A stretch of DNA of 64,000 nucleotides, from assembly GCA_015499995.1 (NCBI GenBank), contig JADNRV010000214.1, forward strand, positions 1 to 64,000, given 5' to 3'. The stretch's first letter is position 1. Each line of letters starts with the position of its first letter. Origin of the DNA: Flammula alnicola. Taxonomy: Eukaryota > Basidiomycota > Agaricomycetes > Agaricales > Strophariaceae. Made by a program: the position numbers and the translations under genes. The notes below the pieces were generated by a model. That model did not search any database. It was not told the origin of the DNA and was given only the letters and a program-made list of their open reading frames with translations. Positions 35,084 through 46,541 of this stretch are shown here, piece by piece.

Positions 35084-36588
35084 ATGGGTTTCTTGACCGA
35101 GGATCAGATCACCAAGGTGAGCAATTCAGGAATTACATTCACATCCCCATCCTCAAGACATTGTTTCGAACTTTCCTTTAGTTCCATGCGGACGGGTAGG
35201 AAGACAATCATTATAACGCTTTCCCTCTCAACTCACCATGACCCTTTGAAAGATATCTGGTCATCCCGAACTTTCTGCCATCCCAAGAGACGGCAGCTCT
35301 CTTGACACGCTCCAAGGAACTGCTGGACGAGTTCAATGTCGAGGATCACCCTCTCGTGAGTGTTCTCTTTCTCTCGAACTGCGCATTCTATAGCAATGAA
35401 TGTATCGCAAATTTTAACTACAGACCAAGTTTACGACGAGCGATGATAATCATATTGGAGACGAATACTTCTTGACCTCTGGAGATAAGATGTATGCATT
35501 GATGACTTACTCACCCCAGATCGATGTTGACGCCCATCCATCGCGACCAGTCGATATTTCTTAGAAGAGGATGCAGTGAATTCCCAAGGAAAGCTCACGA
35601 GGGAGAAGCAGAAATCCGTTAACAAGATTGGACACGGCACGTACTACCCTGCTTATTGTCCCAGGCTTATCGTGGAGTTGACATGATAATTGACAGCATT
35701 GCACGAATTGGATCCTACCTTTCGAAAGGTGACTTTAGAAAACGAACGACTGAGAGACCTCGTTAGAGACCTGAAGTTCCACAAGGACCCGGTAGGTATG
35801 GCAGTCTCTCCTTCACTTGATTAGGTTTGAAGCCTTGGTAACAGGGCTGTTCCAGCACTTCAATCCATGGTCATCACGAAGCAAACACACATCGGAGGAG
35901 AAGGTATGTCTTAGAACAAAAGTTCAAAGACTATGCAGCGTTGACTCGTATTGCCGATAGTTCCTGAGCATAACGACTCGTACGTCCCTTTTGCCTGTGT
36001 CATCATGCCTATATTGAATTCGGCCTGTTGAATGAAGCACTTTCCTAGTAAGCACCTGATATCCTTGACGCCTTTACTTTTAATCACCTCTTGATTAGTA
36101 TACCGATCCTCCATCGGCTCTAGGGTTTTGGATTGCGCTAGAGCGTTGTACGGCCACGAACGGAGCTCTGTCGTTTCTCCCTGGCTCTCATCTCACATCT
36201 CCTATTACCAAACGTTTTGTGCGACTTGGAGAGAACAAAGGAACGGGATTCGAGCCACTGGTTCCAGGTGCAGCAGAGAAGGAAGTAGCGAAACAGCCGA
36301 AGGGAGGATACATCCTTGAAACCTGCAACCCAGGTCTGCCATTCTCATCCAATAAGTTATTGAGATCATGATTAACCAGTTTCATTTCCTTGAGCAGGCG
36401 ATCTCGTTCTAATTCATGGATCGGTTCTGCACAAATCAGAGCGCAATACAAGCCCCCACACTCGATTCGCGTATACTTTCCACATGATTGAATCACCCCC
36501 ATACGCAAAATATGACGAAAAGAATTGGCTGCAGCCGACGAAAGAGATGCCATTCTCTCGCATTTTGCCGCCAGGAGAAGTCAACTAG
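35084..36588 (+). CDS. phytanoyl-CoA dioxygenase family protein
   Basis: Exons: 35084-35116, 35182-35195 (14 nt), 35253-35355, 35424-35491, 35551-35636, 35697-35795, 35856-35903, 35961-35979, 36038-36047 (10 nt), 36099-36333, 36398-36588; 906 nt, 301 aa. The Fe(II)/2-oxoglutarate facial triad is visible: PEHNDSTFLYTDPPSALGF gives H-x-D near residues 154-156, and LIHGSVLHKSERN gives the distal His near 250; the Arg in TRFAYTFHM binds 2-oxoglutarate. Other family marks are DDNHIGDEYFLTSGDK and FLPGSHLTSPI. It hydroxylates an acyl-CoA or similar substrate, unknown here. Intron 35637-35696 uses a GC donor (gcacgt); a GT donor three bases later breaks the frame. Two exons are very short, so automatic annotation may miss them. 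Confidence 0.9.
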
Positions 36589-36729
36589 AACACGACGAAA
36601 TTTTCTGCAGGAATGTCCGGAATATAAAGATTAGGTTTTTTATCAGCTATATGGAAATAATTGTTGGATTCATGTATGCACAGCCTCTCTCCTTCTCAGT
36701 ATCGAATTATATCAAAATTCCCCCACAAT

Positions 36730-37709
36730 TCAGAATATAGCTAAAGCACTATGATGTCAAGTATGAGTATTTGCATTTTGTTTCCTTGAATGTAGACTCA
36801 CTTAGGTGGACTTGCGATGCCATTCACGATGTTCAACGGGCTAGACGTCACGAAGAACGAATAGCGACCCAACTCCTTACATACCCTGCTCAATTCCTCG
36901 AGATCGAATAGTTCGCCCATGGGCGTCTACAAGGTAAACAATTCATCACCGTATATGTGACCGAAACCTTGGATCTACTTACTCCCCATAATGCGAGCAG
37001 ATAGTCGTGAAGGTTCCACTTGTTGAGCTTATTAGGCCGGGCCTCAAAGGCTGGAGAATCCGAAGCAACCGCAGCAAAGTGGTGATCCCTTGGGAATTTT
37101 GGGTTCAACAAAGGCGGCGAACAATGTTCAATCAACTCACCATAACCACTCCACTTCCTCCATACCCTGTCGAATCCCCACCGCTTGGGGTGGTTTTGCA
37201 AATTCCTCTTTCTCTTCCTTCGTAGCGGTTTCGTACCAATTCACGAATCCCATGCGGACGAAGAGGATATCACCCTGCTCAAAGGTCACACCTTGAGCTT
37301 TGGCGCAATTCTCCAAATCCTTTTCCGTAACAAGGTGGCAGTCATTTGGAGCATAATGGACGCCATTTTCTTGAGAGTACGAAAAATAGTCGAGGAGAAT
37401 GCCTCGACCCGCTATTTTGCCTTGAAGCACTATGTATTTCATCGGCAACAACATGTCAGTAAGCATCTGGAAGTCCTTGCTCCAAAGTAAAGGGTAAGGC
37501 GCTTACCATGAATACCGTTTCTCGCCGGCCCATCGAAAGCGCATGCCTTTCCCTTTCCATTACCGGCCTGCAGATCCAGAACTTCGCTAACTGGAAGGTC
37601 GTTGTAGAATTGTCCTAAAAAAATCACCGTCGCTTTTTTCAAATCTTCCTCCTCTTAGTCAAGGTGTGCGCCACATACCAGTTTCATAATAACTCCAATG
37701 TCTAAGCCC
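36730..37709 (-). pseudogene. putative cyclase gene, 3' part (split by the KDZ transposon)
   Basis: Exons (5' to 3'): 37709-37679 (truncated by the insertion), 37614-37507, 37420-37141, 37088-36983, 36926-36802, 36748-36730. It encodes RHWSYYETG, QFYNDLPVSEVLD, IAGRGILLDYFSYSQENG, GDILFVRMGFVNWYE, WDHHFAAVASDSPAFEARP, LHDYLLALWGTPMGELFDLEELS and the family-typical ending SPPNALAIF. This is the C-terminal two thirds of a fungal cyclase-family protein (Cyclase fold, kynurenine-formamidase-like). The start and the WDGL metal-site segment lie 12.5 kb away at 50197-50627. The coding frame is otherwise undamaged, so the insertion looks recent. Confidence 0.88.
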
Positions 37710-37872
37710 CACATACCTTTGTTACAGTGTACCATATAATATGGTACACCGAACGTGTACAATGTGCCGTGTGATATGGGTTCAGCGAATTCGCTGAACC
37801 AGTGAATAATGTACCATGTATAATTAGGTAGCATACGTACTACATAATATGATACACCGAATTCGCTGGAGC
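37710..37872. repeat. left terminal inverted repeat of the KDZ element
   Basis: It matches the right end in reverse complement. It is built of palindromes: 37728-37748 (centre CCATATAATATGG), 37779-37800 (core TTCAGCGAATTCGCTGAA), and a third, weaker one around 37858-37872 (aattcgctgg). Modular palindromes in the ends suggest several transposase contact sites. Confidence 0.85.
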
Positions 37873-38225
37873 CCCCACGCATTCAGCATGCCTAATGGGC
37901 CCCCCATCCCCATTGCTGATTGCCATAGATCGGGGCACTCGGCACCCAAAATCTGGGCTGCCGTATATAATGGCTCAAGAATATCTCGCAGGGAGTCGGG
38001 AGATCGAAGGGTCACAGTCGGCGTTGCCAATTTGCATGAATCGGGAACAGTCGGCACTTGAGATCAGGGTCGGCACTTGAGATCGGGGCTGCATCCCCCG
38101 AGTCGGCTTTGCTCAGTGCTTGAATCGAGGGCCTCAGCACTGAAAATCGGACTGCAACATCTTCCAAGATATGACCAATTAAAAAAGTAAAATACATGAA
38201 GGTACATAAAATGTTCTGATCAAGA

Positions 38226-40469
38226 CTACTCCTGGGGGATGCCGTCGTCGCCAAACCACTCAACTGGGAGGAAGGCGAAGTCAACTGGGGCATATTGAGG
38301 CCGGAGAGTGAATCGCGATGGAGTGACTGGGCTGAAAGCGGGGTGTGTGCCACCCGATGCATCAGAGCTGTCGGGATTGGGTGTGCTCGGGGGATTGGCA
38401 GCGCAGTCGGGATTGGCAGTGTGGTCGGATTCGGCACTATCATCATCGTCAGCCTCGTTAGCCTCGTCATCCTCATCATCCTCATCCTCATCCTCATCCT
38501 CAGTCTCATCCTCAGTATCATCCTCGTCCTCATCACTGTCATCCTCTTCCTCATCGCTATCATCCTCCTGTGAATCGGCATTGTCGTCGCTCCGATCGGG
38601 ATCGGCACATGGGGAGTCGGGTACGGCGGCTCTGTCAAGCCAGGCATTGTCAGTATTGGGCATCCCGTGATTACCTCCGTCGTCCGAATGTGTGGCATAC
38701 CAGTTATCGACTGTAAGTTCTGTGATAGGTTGGGAGGATGGGTTTGGCGCTGAAGGATGACCGGTATCCTCACGCGCAAGCCACCGTGAGGCTACAGTCT
38801 CAGCATCAACAAGATTGTCATCTGTTGATGAGGTGTCGGAATCGGCAGTCGTATCTGCCAGCCACCGTGAGGCGAGAGCATCAGCATCAATCACCTCCTC
38901 TGTTGAGGCGTCGGAATCGGCAGTCGTATCTGCAAGCCACCGGGAGGCGAGAGCATCAGCATCAATCACATCCACGTCTGGTGACTCCCCTGCATCGTCG
39001 TCGCCGTGTTGCAACAACCATGCAGCGCCAACAGCAGCAGGGGACGTTGAGGTTGGAGCGGCATCGGCATCGGCAAGCCAGCGTGAGGCGACAGCCTGAG
39101 CCGAGATGGAAGATTGGGAGGGTGCTGCATGCGAGATGCCGGCAGGTCCATGTGAAAACAACCATGCAGCGGCAACAGTAGCAGCGTCAACAGCAGCAGG
39201 CAATGGTGAGGGTTGATCGGCACCAGCAGCGGCAGCCTTATCGGCAATCCAGCGTGAGGCGATAGCAGAGATGGAGAGTTGGGATGTGGTTGTCTTCGTG
39301 TGACGTGATGTGAAGTGCACGGGAAATTGCAGAGTGGTGGCTGGAGGCGGGGCGTGGGCATCGGCAGACACCAAGCTGTATCGGGCAGTGCCGTTTGGCG
39401 TAGTGGGGTTGGCCACTGACCATTCCCCATGCAATATCCCGTCCCTGAGGTCGGTATCATACCCAGATCGAACACGTTCCTTGGAGAAATGCCGAAGGGC
39501 GAGAACGTCTGCTTTCGTGAGGCGCTCCCCCCAGGTCCACTTGAATGACGTGGGTGGCATGGCCTGAAGACGTCTGAGGTCTGCCCCTGCAGCCTCGGCG
39601 ACCTGCCGACTCAACTCACTCGTTTCGGCATCAGCAATATCGGCCGATTCCGATCCTGATCCAAATGCCTCCGTCTCCTTCAGAACAACTGTCTCATGCA
39701 GTAAGTAAAAGCCCGCTGCCCGACGCGTGCTGATAGCGACTTCGGTGCGCGATAATTCCGCCATGCTGGATGCGAAGTTTTTGAGACTCCTGAGTTCACC
39801 CAGGAGATCAGCAGCAATGGCCTGGTAATCGGCATCGGCAGCGGGAACGGCATCGGGCGAAGATGGTTGGAAGGGAGGAAGGGGGACGATTTTCTTTTCA
39901 GCGATCGAAACACCTTTCGCGTTCGTTTGTAGTTGCAGCCGGTAGTGCGTGAGGCAAGCTTCGAGTGTATTGGCCGTAAGAGTCTGACGTTCGGCAGGTT
40001 GGCGAGTCGCCGTCCACCAGCTGAGGTAATACTCATTCACGACTCTCCCAAACTGTTCGTCGGTTGTGCCGACATCCAGTGTAGCAATGAATGCCGAATC
40101 AAACTCGACTGGCAGATCGGCATCAGAGACCATCGCCAAGCTGTCGGCAAGTGAGCGCAGGACGATCGGCACTTCGACGATCTGCCCGACTCCGGTCGCT
40201 ATTCCAATGTATGACATAATAAACATCTTGAAGAGGTTCAGAACTGGACATTTAGGTCAATTCAACGCGAAACTACGCACTAGTTCACGTTGCAGGCAAC
40301 GCTGCATCCACTCTTGGTGCCGACCGTCGGACACGGTTATGACGGCGAGGGCTTGCCGAAATCTTGACTCGCCATAATATATGACTTCCTGCACCTTGAT
40401 GTGCCAGTTTTTATTTGATCCATGCTGTAGATTGAAGGGGTTGAATGTGCGGATAGACGGGGAGGACAT
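38226..40469 (-). CDS. KDZ passenger protein with ASRWLA repeats and acidic tract
   Basis: Exons (5' to 3'): 40469-40281 and 40226-38226; 729 aa. The family is not recognised. The N-terminal 60 residues (SPSIRTFNPFNLQHGSNKNW, VQEVIYYGESRFR) look globular. Residues about 90-330 are helical. Then follow about seven degenerate copies of a unit D-A-x-A-[VL]-A-S-R-W-L-A-D (ASRWIADK, VASRWLADADAA, two ALASRWLADTTADSD, VASRWLARED, and AAAWLFSHG/GAAWLLQHG variants), then a Glu/Asp-only tract (about 590-640) and a short conserved-looking end (FAFLPVEWFGDDG). The acidic tract and repeats suggest a chromatin or scaffold role, which is a guess. It lies tail-first next to the left inverted repeat. Confidence 0.7.
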
Positions 40470-40556
40470 TTTCACAGTGATAGTAAGAGTGATAGATGGA
40501 TAAGATAAAGGGTTGTGCAAAATTTGTGATAGTAGGGTTAACAAATTGATATATAA

Positions 40557-43500
40557 TTATAATGGTGATTCATAATGTACATTTGTATTTTTAAATGATT
40601 TGTCAGATATAAGTGCCAATTGACGCCACATGACAACTTTCCGATCGGCATATGCAGCAGCACCGGCAGTGAGAGGCCGATCACTGGTGAATGCCGATTG
40701 CCAAGTCCTGCTCTTGTGCATGAAATAACGCACGGTCCATTGCATCTCATACCTGACCAATATACACTCTTCACGCCATCTTTGAGTTTGCGCTCGGGCA
40801 CGCAGCCAGTGCACACGTTTGACTGAAAATGTTTCAGGCAGGAATTGTTGATAATGTTGAGGATAACTTACACTCTAGAATCATTGCTGGGTCGGCATCG
40901 GCCAGGTCGGCATCGGCATTGGGTAAGATATGCCGTCTCACGGAATGCCAAATCCAGGAGAGCTGCAGTGTTGTTGACCCGGGGGTGTTTGGCCGTAGAA
41001 CGGCGGTGCTGGCTTTAATGTCTTCCTTCTTTAATAATCGGAATTTTTGCAAGGTTGCTTCATCGGCATGTAGGAGAACCAGATGGGCTCGGCATCGGCT
41101 GTAGACCTGGCAATGAAATGATATCCGCATGTTGAGGTCCTTGACGGCGGCTCGACCCCGGGTACAGACACCTTTTCGAGGTGCTGCCGAATGACATCGG
41201 AGTATTGAAAGGATTTCTCGGCAATGAGTTCCCGTAACTGATGGAGGTGGGCCTTTGCCTGAGTTTTTCTGAGCGCCAACTCAATTTCATCGTACATGGG
41301 CCCGACATTTCCATTTGAAGGAAGGCAAAGTGTCTGGCGTTCGACAGGAATATTGTCATCAGCCGATGCCGCCTGTTCCTCCGCTGCCGATGCTGAGTCG
41401 GGGTCGGGCGTAGCATCGCCATCATTGATACCCTCAGCTACGTTGTCCCAATCCTCCATTGTCTCATCTTGCTCTGGCGTATCTGACCTTGTGGACTGGA
41501 ATGCACCTGCTGCAGCCTGAAGGCAGGCCAGCTCTGTCAGTAGGGGTGCCAAAGCCTTTCGGAGCTTTTCCATTTGCTGCCGATCGGGATCCCGAGGTTC
41601 ACGTCTGAGTTGGCGTACACGTTGCCGAATATCCATTCTGAAGTAGTAAGCACAAAGCAATGCAAAGCGAACGAAACTTACTGTTTTTCCTCAATCATGA
41701 GTGCAAACTCCAGCCAGATTTCAATTGCTGATCGGGGCCGATTAGCTGCCGATGCCGATTGGTCATCCGTCCCATCAGCCACTTGCGCCGCGTATATATC
41801 CATAGCCTTGGGATCGGTCAGTCTTCTTGCCTCGGCATCCTCGATGTCAGTTTTCCAGCATTCCACTGCTTGGGGACCAGCAGCTTCAGAGAGTTCAGTG
41901 AAATACTGTTGAAGATTGGCAAGGTTTTCGGATGCCTCTATGTGCCGTCGGCATAAAACTTTGGTTATGCGAAGCATCTTTTTATGGTTAGAATCACAAG
42001 CAGAATCATCTATCACTTCCACACGATGCGCCAAGGTTGCCGTGCGTACGGTGGGAGAGATCGCATTCAATTCAGACCACAAAGGTTCCAGAATCTCGCC
42101 GATGGTCACAGCGGCGTCGGGAATAAATGAGGTAGCGTAGCGGAAGAAACATTCATCTTTGTGGGCATGGACATGGAAGAGGCCGATCGCACGGTCGACC
42201 TTGAGGCCGGTCGGCAGCCGATTGCCGATTCGCTCATGCAGGTGAACAAAGTACTGGCAGGCGATGTCGTAGATGATCATCACGCCCTGGTCGGGATCCA
42301 CCCGAGTCGTTTCGAGTGCTTTAAGCAATGCAAAGTCCACATTCTTCTGCTGTTCACCCTTGAACAAATCCACAAGTGCGTTCGGCGCATAGCATCCATG
42401 CCGAGCGCATGCAATGCCGACTAGGCCAGTGATATCACAGGCCGATGAGGCGAGTAGGGCATTCATGATGGCCCTGAATGTGTTTTCACAAGGCGCTTTC
42501 TAAAATGCTGTCAGTGAACTGAATCGGCATCGGCAGTGAGCCGACCTACCGTCAGTCTCTCAATTGCGATCTTAAGGAAGGCGAAATATTCTTCACGTGT
42601 CGGTGCCATTCCACCACCTTCCGAAAGCCAAATATCCTTGGATGGCTTTGCCTGCCGAACATGGTCGGCCTTGAAATTGCCATCGGCAACAAAGACCCGT
42701 TGATATACGGCTCTGCAACTCACATGAGGTGATGCATAACATTGATACAATATCTTACCTGTTTAAATCGTCTTTCCAATTGTCCGGCAGGTTTATCCCG
42801 GGTTGAGGACATGCCGGACAGTAATTCGCCAACTCCCCGGGGCCGACGTTCATTGGATCTTTTCCATTGTGACCGTAGCCAGCCCACTTCAATTTCTTCA
42901 TCCATCTCCACAAACGGCTCATCCTTCGAAACTCGTTGTATAAATCCACGACGTCGGCCAGTGCCATCGGCATTGTCAATCGGCGCAGTAGCTGATAGAA
43001 CTGATATGCCGATGCCTTCAGTTCCAGATTGCATAGTCGGAAGTAGTCGAGTGCCTGTGCTGAAAACAATATGCGAATCCTGTGAAAACTGGCTGGCAGC
43101 AGTCGGCATGCCACAAGGTCGACCGGCAGTTGATCGGGCCCGCGGCATCGGCATGATACCATCGCTAAATGATGGATGCCATTGGTATGCACTACCTGGA
43201 CATAGGAATTGTTGAATGCATCGGCTGTAGGAATGTGTCCGGAGGTGCCACCTGACTGATCACCTGCGAACAAGTCCGCAGTGGGAGCGGCATCGGCATC
43301 GTCATCGGCGTTGGGCGGTGGAGGCAGGTAGGAAGGCAAGGCAGCTACATCGGCATCGGCATCACCAACAACCGTACTGTCATCGGCCTCAGTGAAAAAT
43401 ACCGACTCCTCAATCGGCTCATCATCGAGGCGAGTTTCCTGTTGTTGATGCAAGTCATCTAGGTATTGTTGAAAGGTTTCATCCTCCATTGCCTCTGCGG

Positions 43501-44316
43501 CCTGATCTGGAACACCGAATCCATCGTCTGCATCACGCATCTCAAAATCGACATTGAGGTCCTGCCGATCGCCTCCCCCCTGCGATGCCGATGCCGATCG
43601 CCTCAGAGCCATCTGCTCGGTAGCGTCCTTTTGAACCTCGAACTCTTCAAGATAGTGTTTGTAAAACTTCAAAGTATCGCACAGAGGCTCGCCATCGTAG
43701 TGTCGCACAAGAATGTAAGTGCCGACCTCCCATAACTCCGCCGATCGGAAATGTGTGCCGGTCCATCGTTGTATTTTATGCATCAGATTGTCTTGATGTG
43801 TGTGGCGCATGCATTTTCGACACAGTGGGCTCGCCAGACTACAGTCCTGGCATCTCCAGACTGCGTGAAGATTCTCATTACAGTGTGAACATCTCGAATG
43901 TTCAATTGGCAATGCTTCCCGGCTCAGTAGGGCTTCCAACAAATCGTCGATGCGTTCCACAAATTGTATTATGTAGTCCTTTTGGGTCTGATTAAAGACA
44001 TTAATAACATTTGTAGTATGAGATCGATCCATACCCTCACCTTGCGCTGCTTTGGATCGGCAATCGGCTCGGCATCGGGCATGTCGACATCGTTTAGCGT
44101 ATAATCTACCTCATGGTGCGATGGTCCGGGAGGGGGTGTTTGTGCAGGTTGAGACTCCTCTGGAAGGAGAGCTACTTTCACCGTTGTTGTTTTTTGTTTT
44201 CCTGATCGTGTGGTAGTCGTCACTTTCTTAAATGTAACGGCGTCAGCTGCATCGACATCACCCTCCACCAAAATATTTCTTCGTCTCCTCGGACGCTTGC
44301 CTGCTTGAGAGCTCAT
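40557..44316 (-). CDS. KDZ transposase, one apparent frameshift
   Basis: Exons (5' to 3'): 44316-44041, 43987-42759, 42712-42550, 42499-41682, 41637-40872, 40822-40557; about 1172 aa if one missing base is restored. A CxC2-type cysteine cluster lies near the N-terminus (C-SHC..CQDC..CRKC-RHTH). The RNase-H-like core shows VFVADGNFKADHVRQ, APCENTFRA, IIYDIACQY and LFHVHAHKDECFFRYATSFIP-x-GEILEPLW, all KDZ signatures. The C-terminus has STAVLRPNTPGSTTLQLSWIW and EFKRVHWLRARAQ. Near 41185 the frame shifts by one base: the frame ending SDVIRQ must pass to PRKGVCTRGRAAVKDLN. Exon 5 length (766 nt) is also one short for the downstream splice phase, so one G is missing from the sequence or the gene. 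Confidence 0.9.
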
Positions 44317-44509
44317 GGTACCGGAGGAAAGAAGATTTCGGAAAAGATAACCGTCAGAATGTTTTTTTGTTATCGCCAGATGATCGGAATTTTTCTTTTG
44401 TTATGGACAGATGATCGGTCCTCGTGTTTTTATTTTCCATGTGATGATATATAAAGATAGTTTACATTTGGCCGATTGCTTCTTGTCAAAAAAAGACCTC
44501 TTTCTTCCC

Positions 44510-46535
44510 ATGTCAACACCAGCTTTCGATATCCCAGACCGCCCGGATCGCCGCAAAACATTTTACAGCAGTGAAGAGCGGGCAGTGATTGATGTATATA
44601 AAAAGGAGTACCTTGAAGCCACATCGGCCGCTGCACGCAAACACATTGCGCAAACCCAGATCTTCCCAGATCTATTCAATTATTGGGCTCAGAAAGAGAT
44701 GGTCGACCCGGATGATACTCAGACCCGGGCAAAGGTATTCATATTCAGCATCGACATATAATATATACAGCTCCACTGACAAAAACTGAAAAGGATCTGT
44801 CGCGTTGGCTACACAATAATTGGCGTTCTCCTCATTCGTCTGAGACACAATCCAGCTTCACAATTAAGCGAACAGAGGTGGTGTGGAAGACAAGGCAGGA
44901 AGAGGTGTGGACAGAGATTGCAAAGCTACTCGGGGTTGAGTCGGCAAACACAAGGACCACGGGGTGGTTTGAGACACGTATGGTAGCTGTGCATAACATT
45001 ATCGCGCGCATGACAGCCGAGGAGAATGCAGAACTTGATGAAGAGGTGGCGAGAATGTCCAAGGAGGGCCATTCCGAGGAGCACAAGCGACAGTAGGTGC
45101 CGAGCCGATGCCGATGCCGAGTGACTGACGAACCATCGGGATCCCAGGATTGCTGAAAAACGCTGGACACGCCGTTTCGATAAAGACGCGAAGAACCATT
45201 ATCTAGAGATGGGGTTGCTTACCATCTCATTCGTATCACGCATGACTCCTGATGGTCAATTGGCAGTTGAAGTGTGAGCCGCCCACCCAATGCCGATGCC
45301 GCTGCCGATGCACACTAACTAAACATTCAAAAGACATGATCAGATAGCCGATCTCTTAGGCGCCCCGAGCACCTCCTTTGAGAAGCAGCATGAGTGGCAG
45401 GTACTGGAGATGAAACGCCTGCTCATGACATATGTGCGGACAGTCCAAGCTACCTTAAATGGCCCCGGCACCGTTGGTGGAATTGGAGCGGCACAGCCGA
45501 CCGCAACACCACAGCTGAAAGTCAATGCCGATGGCTTTCCTGAACTACCAGCACCATTCAAAGGTGACTCATACTCTAAAACACAACTGGAGGAGTTGTT
45601 CAGAAATTATCTGTCACAATACTATCGTGCGTGTTCATTTCCGATGTGCCGGGTGCCGATTGCCGATTGCTGCATTAGATATCGCAACCAACGGCCGAAG
45701 TCGGCATGTGCCGTACAAATCGCTGGCCAGCGATCTATACACGTATATTAAGCCAGAGTACTTGCCGAACAACTGCAAGATACTCGAGCCGCGCAACATG
45801 AAGTGCAAAGAAATCATAGCATTTTTTGAACACATCGCGTCCAGAGAGCTGACTTATAATATCAGCGAAGTCTTTGCTTTTCACAGTGTTAATAGTGGAC
45901 GGAAAGGGAATCAGGTAGTACGTAGGGTCGATGCCGATGCCGATGCTGAACCCACCCCTCCACGCGCAAAGCGCAAGAGGAAAGCAAAGAAGGCTGCACC
46001 AGCGGATGATCCCATCGACTCCAGTGCCCCACAGAATGAGGACCCTGCAGCCAATGCTGACAGTGAACCCCAGCGACCAAAGCGAAAGCTGAAGAAGAAA
46101 AAGAAAGGCGTATCACAGGGTGCCGATGAGCAGCGAGCCGATGAGCCAGCCACTGCCGATGCCGACTTACACCGCACTGATGCTGACTTACCACAAATTC
46201 GACCGCGACCGAAGCCGAAGCCGAGGATGAAGAGCAAAATCACAACAGACATGGACCCAGCAGCCGATAACACTGCCTCACAGGGTGCCGAGGAAGCAGC
46301 TACTGCCGATGTGGACACGGTACCCCGTCCACGACTGAAGCCGAAACCGAAAAAGAAATCAAATATGGTCAACTCCAATAATGCGGGTGTATTGGAACAC
46401 GATGTCAGTCACCTTACTGTGTATGTAATTCATAGTATAATTGACTCAGCATGCCGAATGCGAAATGTTGCAGGTGCCGATAGTGAGCGCCAATGTACCA
46501 CAAATGCCGATGAATCAGCCACTGGAAGACCATAA
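44510..46535 (+). CDS. KDZ passenger protein, basic repetitive C-terminus
   Basis: Multi-exon gene starting ATGTCAACACC at 44510. Coding blocks: 44510-44734, about 44794-45092, about 45149-45275, about 45334-45629, and 45683-46535. The N-terminal half is a conserved-looking helical domain (FYSSEERAVIDVYKKEYLE, LSRWLHNNWRSPHSSE, VVWKTRQEEVWTEIAKLLG, RIAEKRWTRRFDKDAKNHY, MTPDGQLAVEV). The C-terminal half alternates Lys/Arg-rich blocks (KRKRKAKKA, KRKLKKKKKG, RPKPKPRMKSK) with Ala-Asp runs. I do not recognise the family; a DNA-binding helper for transposition is plausible. Its stop lies 7 nt from that of the convergent minus-strand gene. Introns carry the TGCCGA motif too. Confidence 0.65.
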
Positions 46536-46541
46536 TCCAAA

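Noticed and set aside
36188..36553. 121-aa minus-strand open frame
   Set aside because: It is opposite exons 10-11 of the phytanoyl-CoA dioxygenase, whose motifs are unambiguous.
38440..38580. catcctcatcctc repeat as a free microsatellite
   Set aside because: It encodes the Glu/Asp tract of the 729-aa KDZ protein on the minus strand, so it is coding low complexity.
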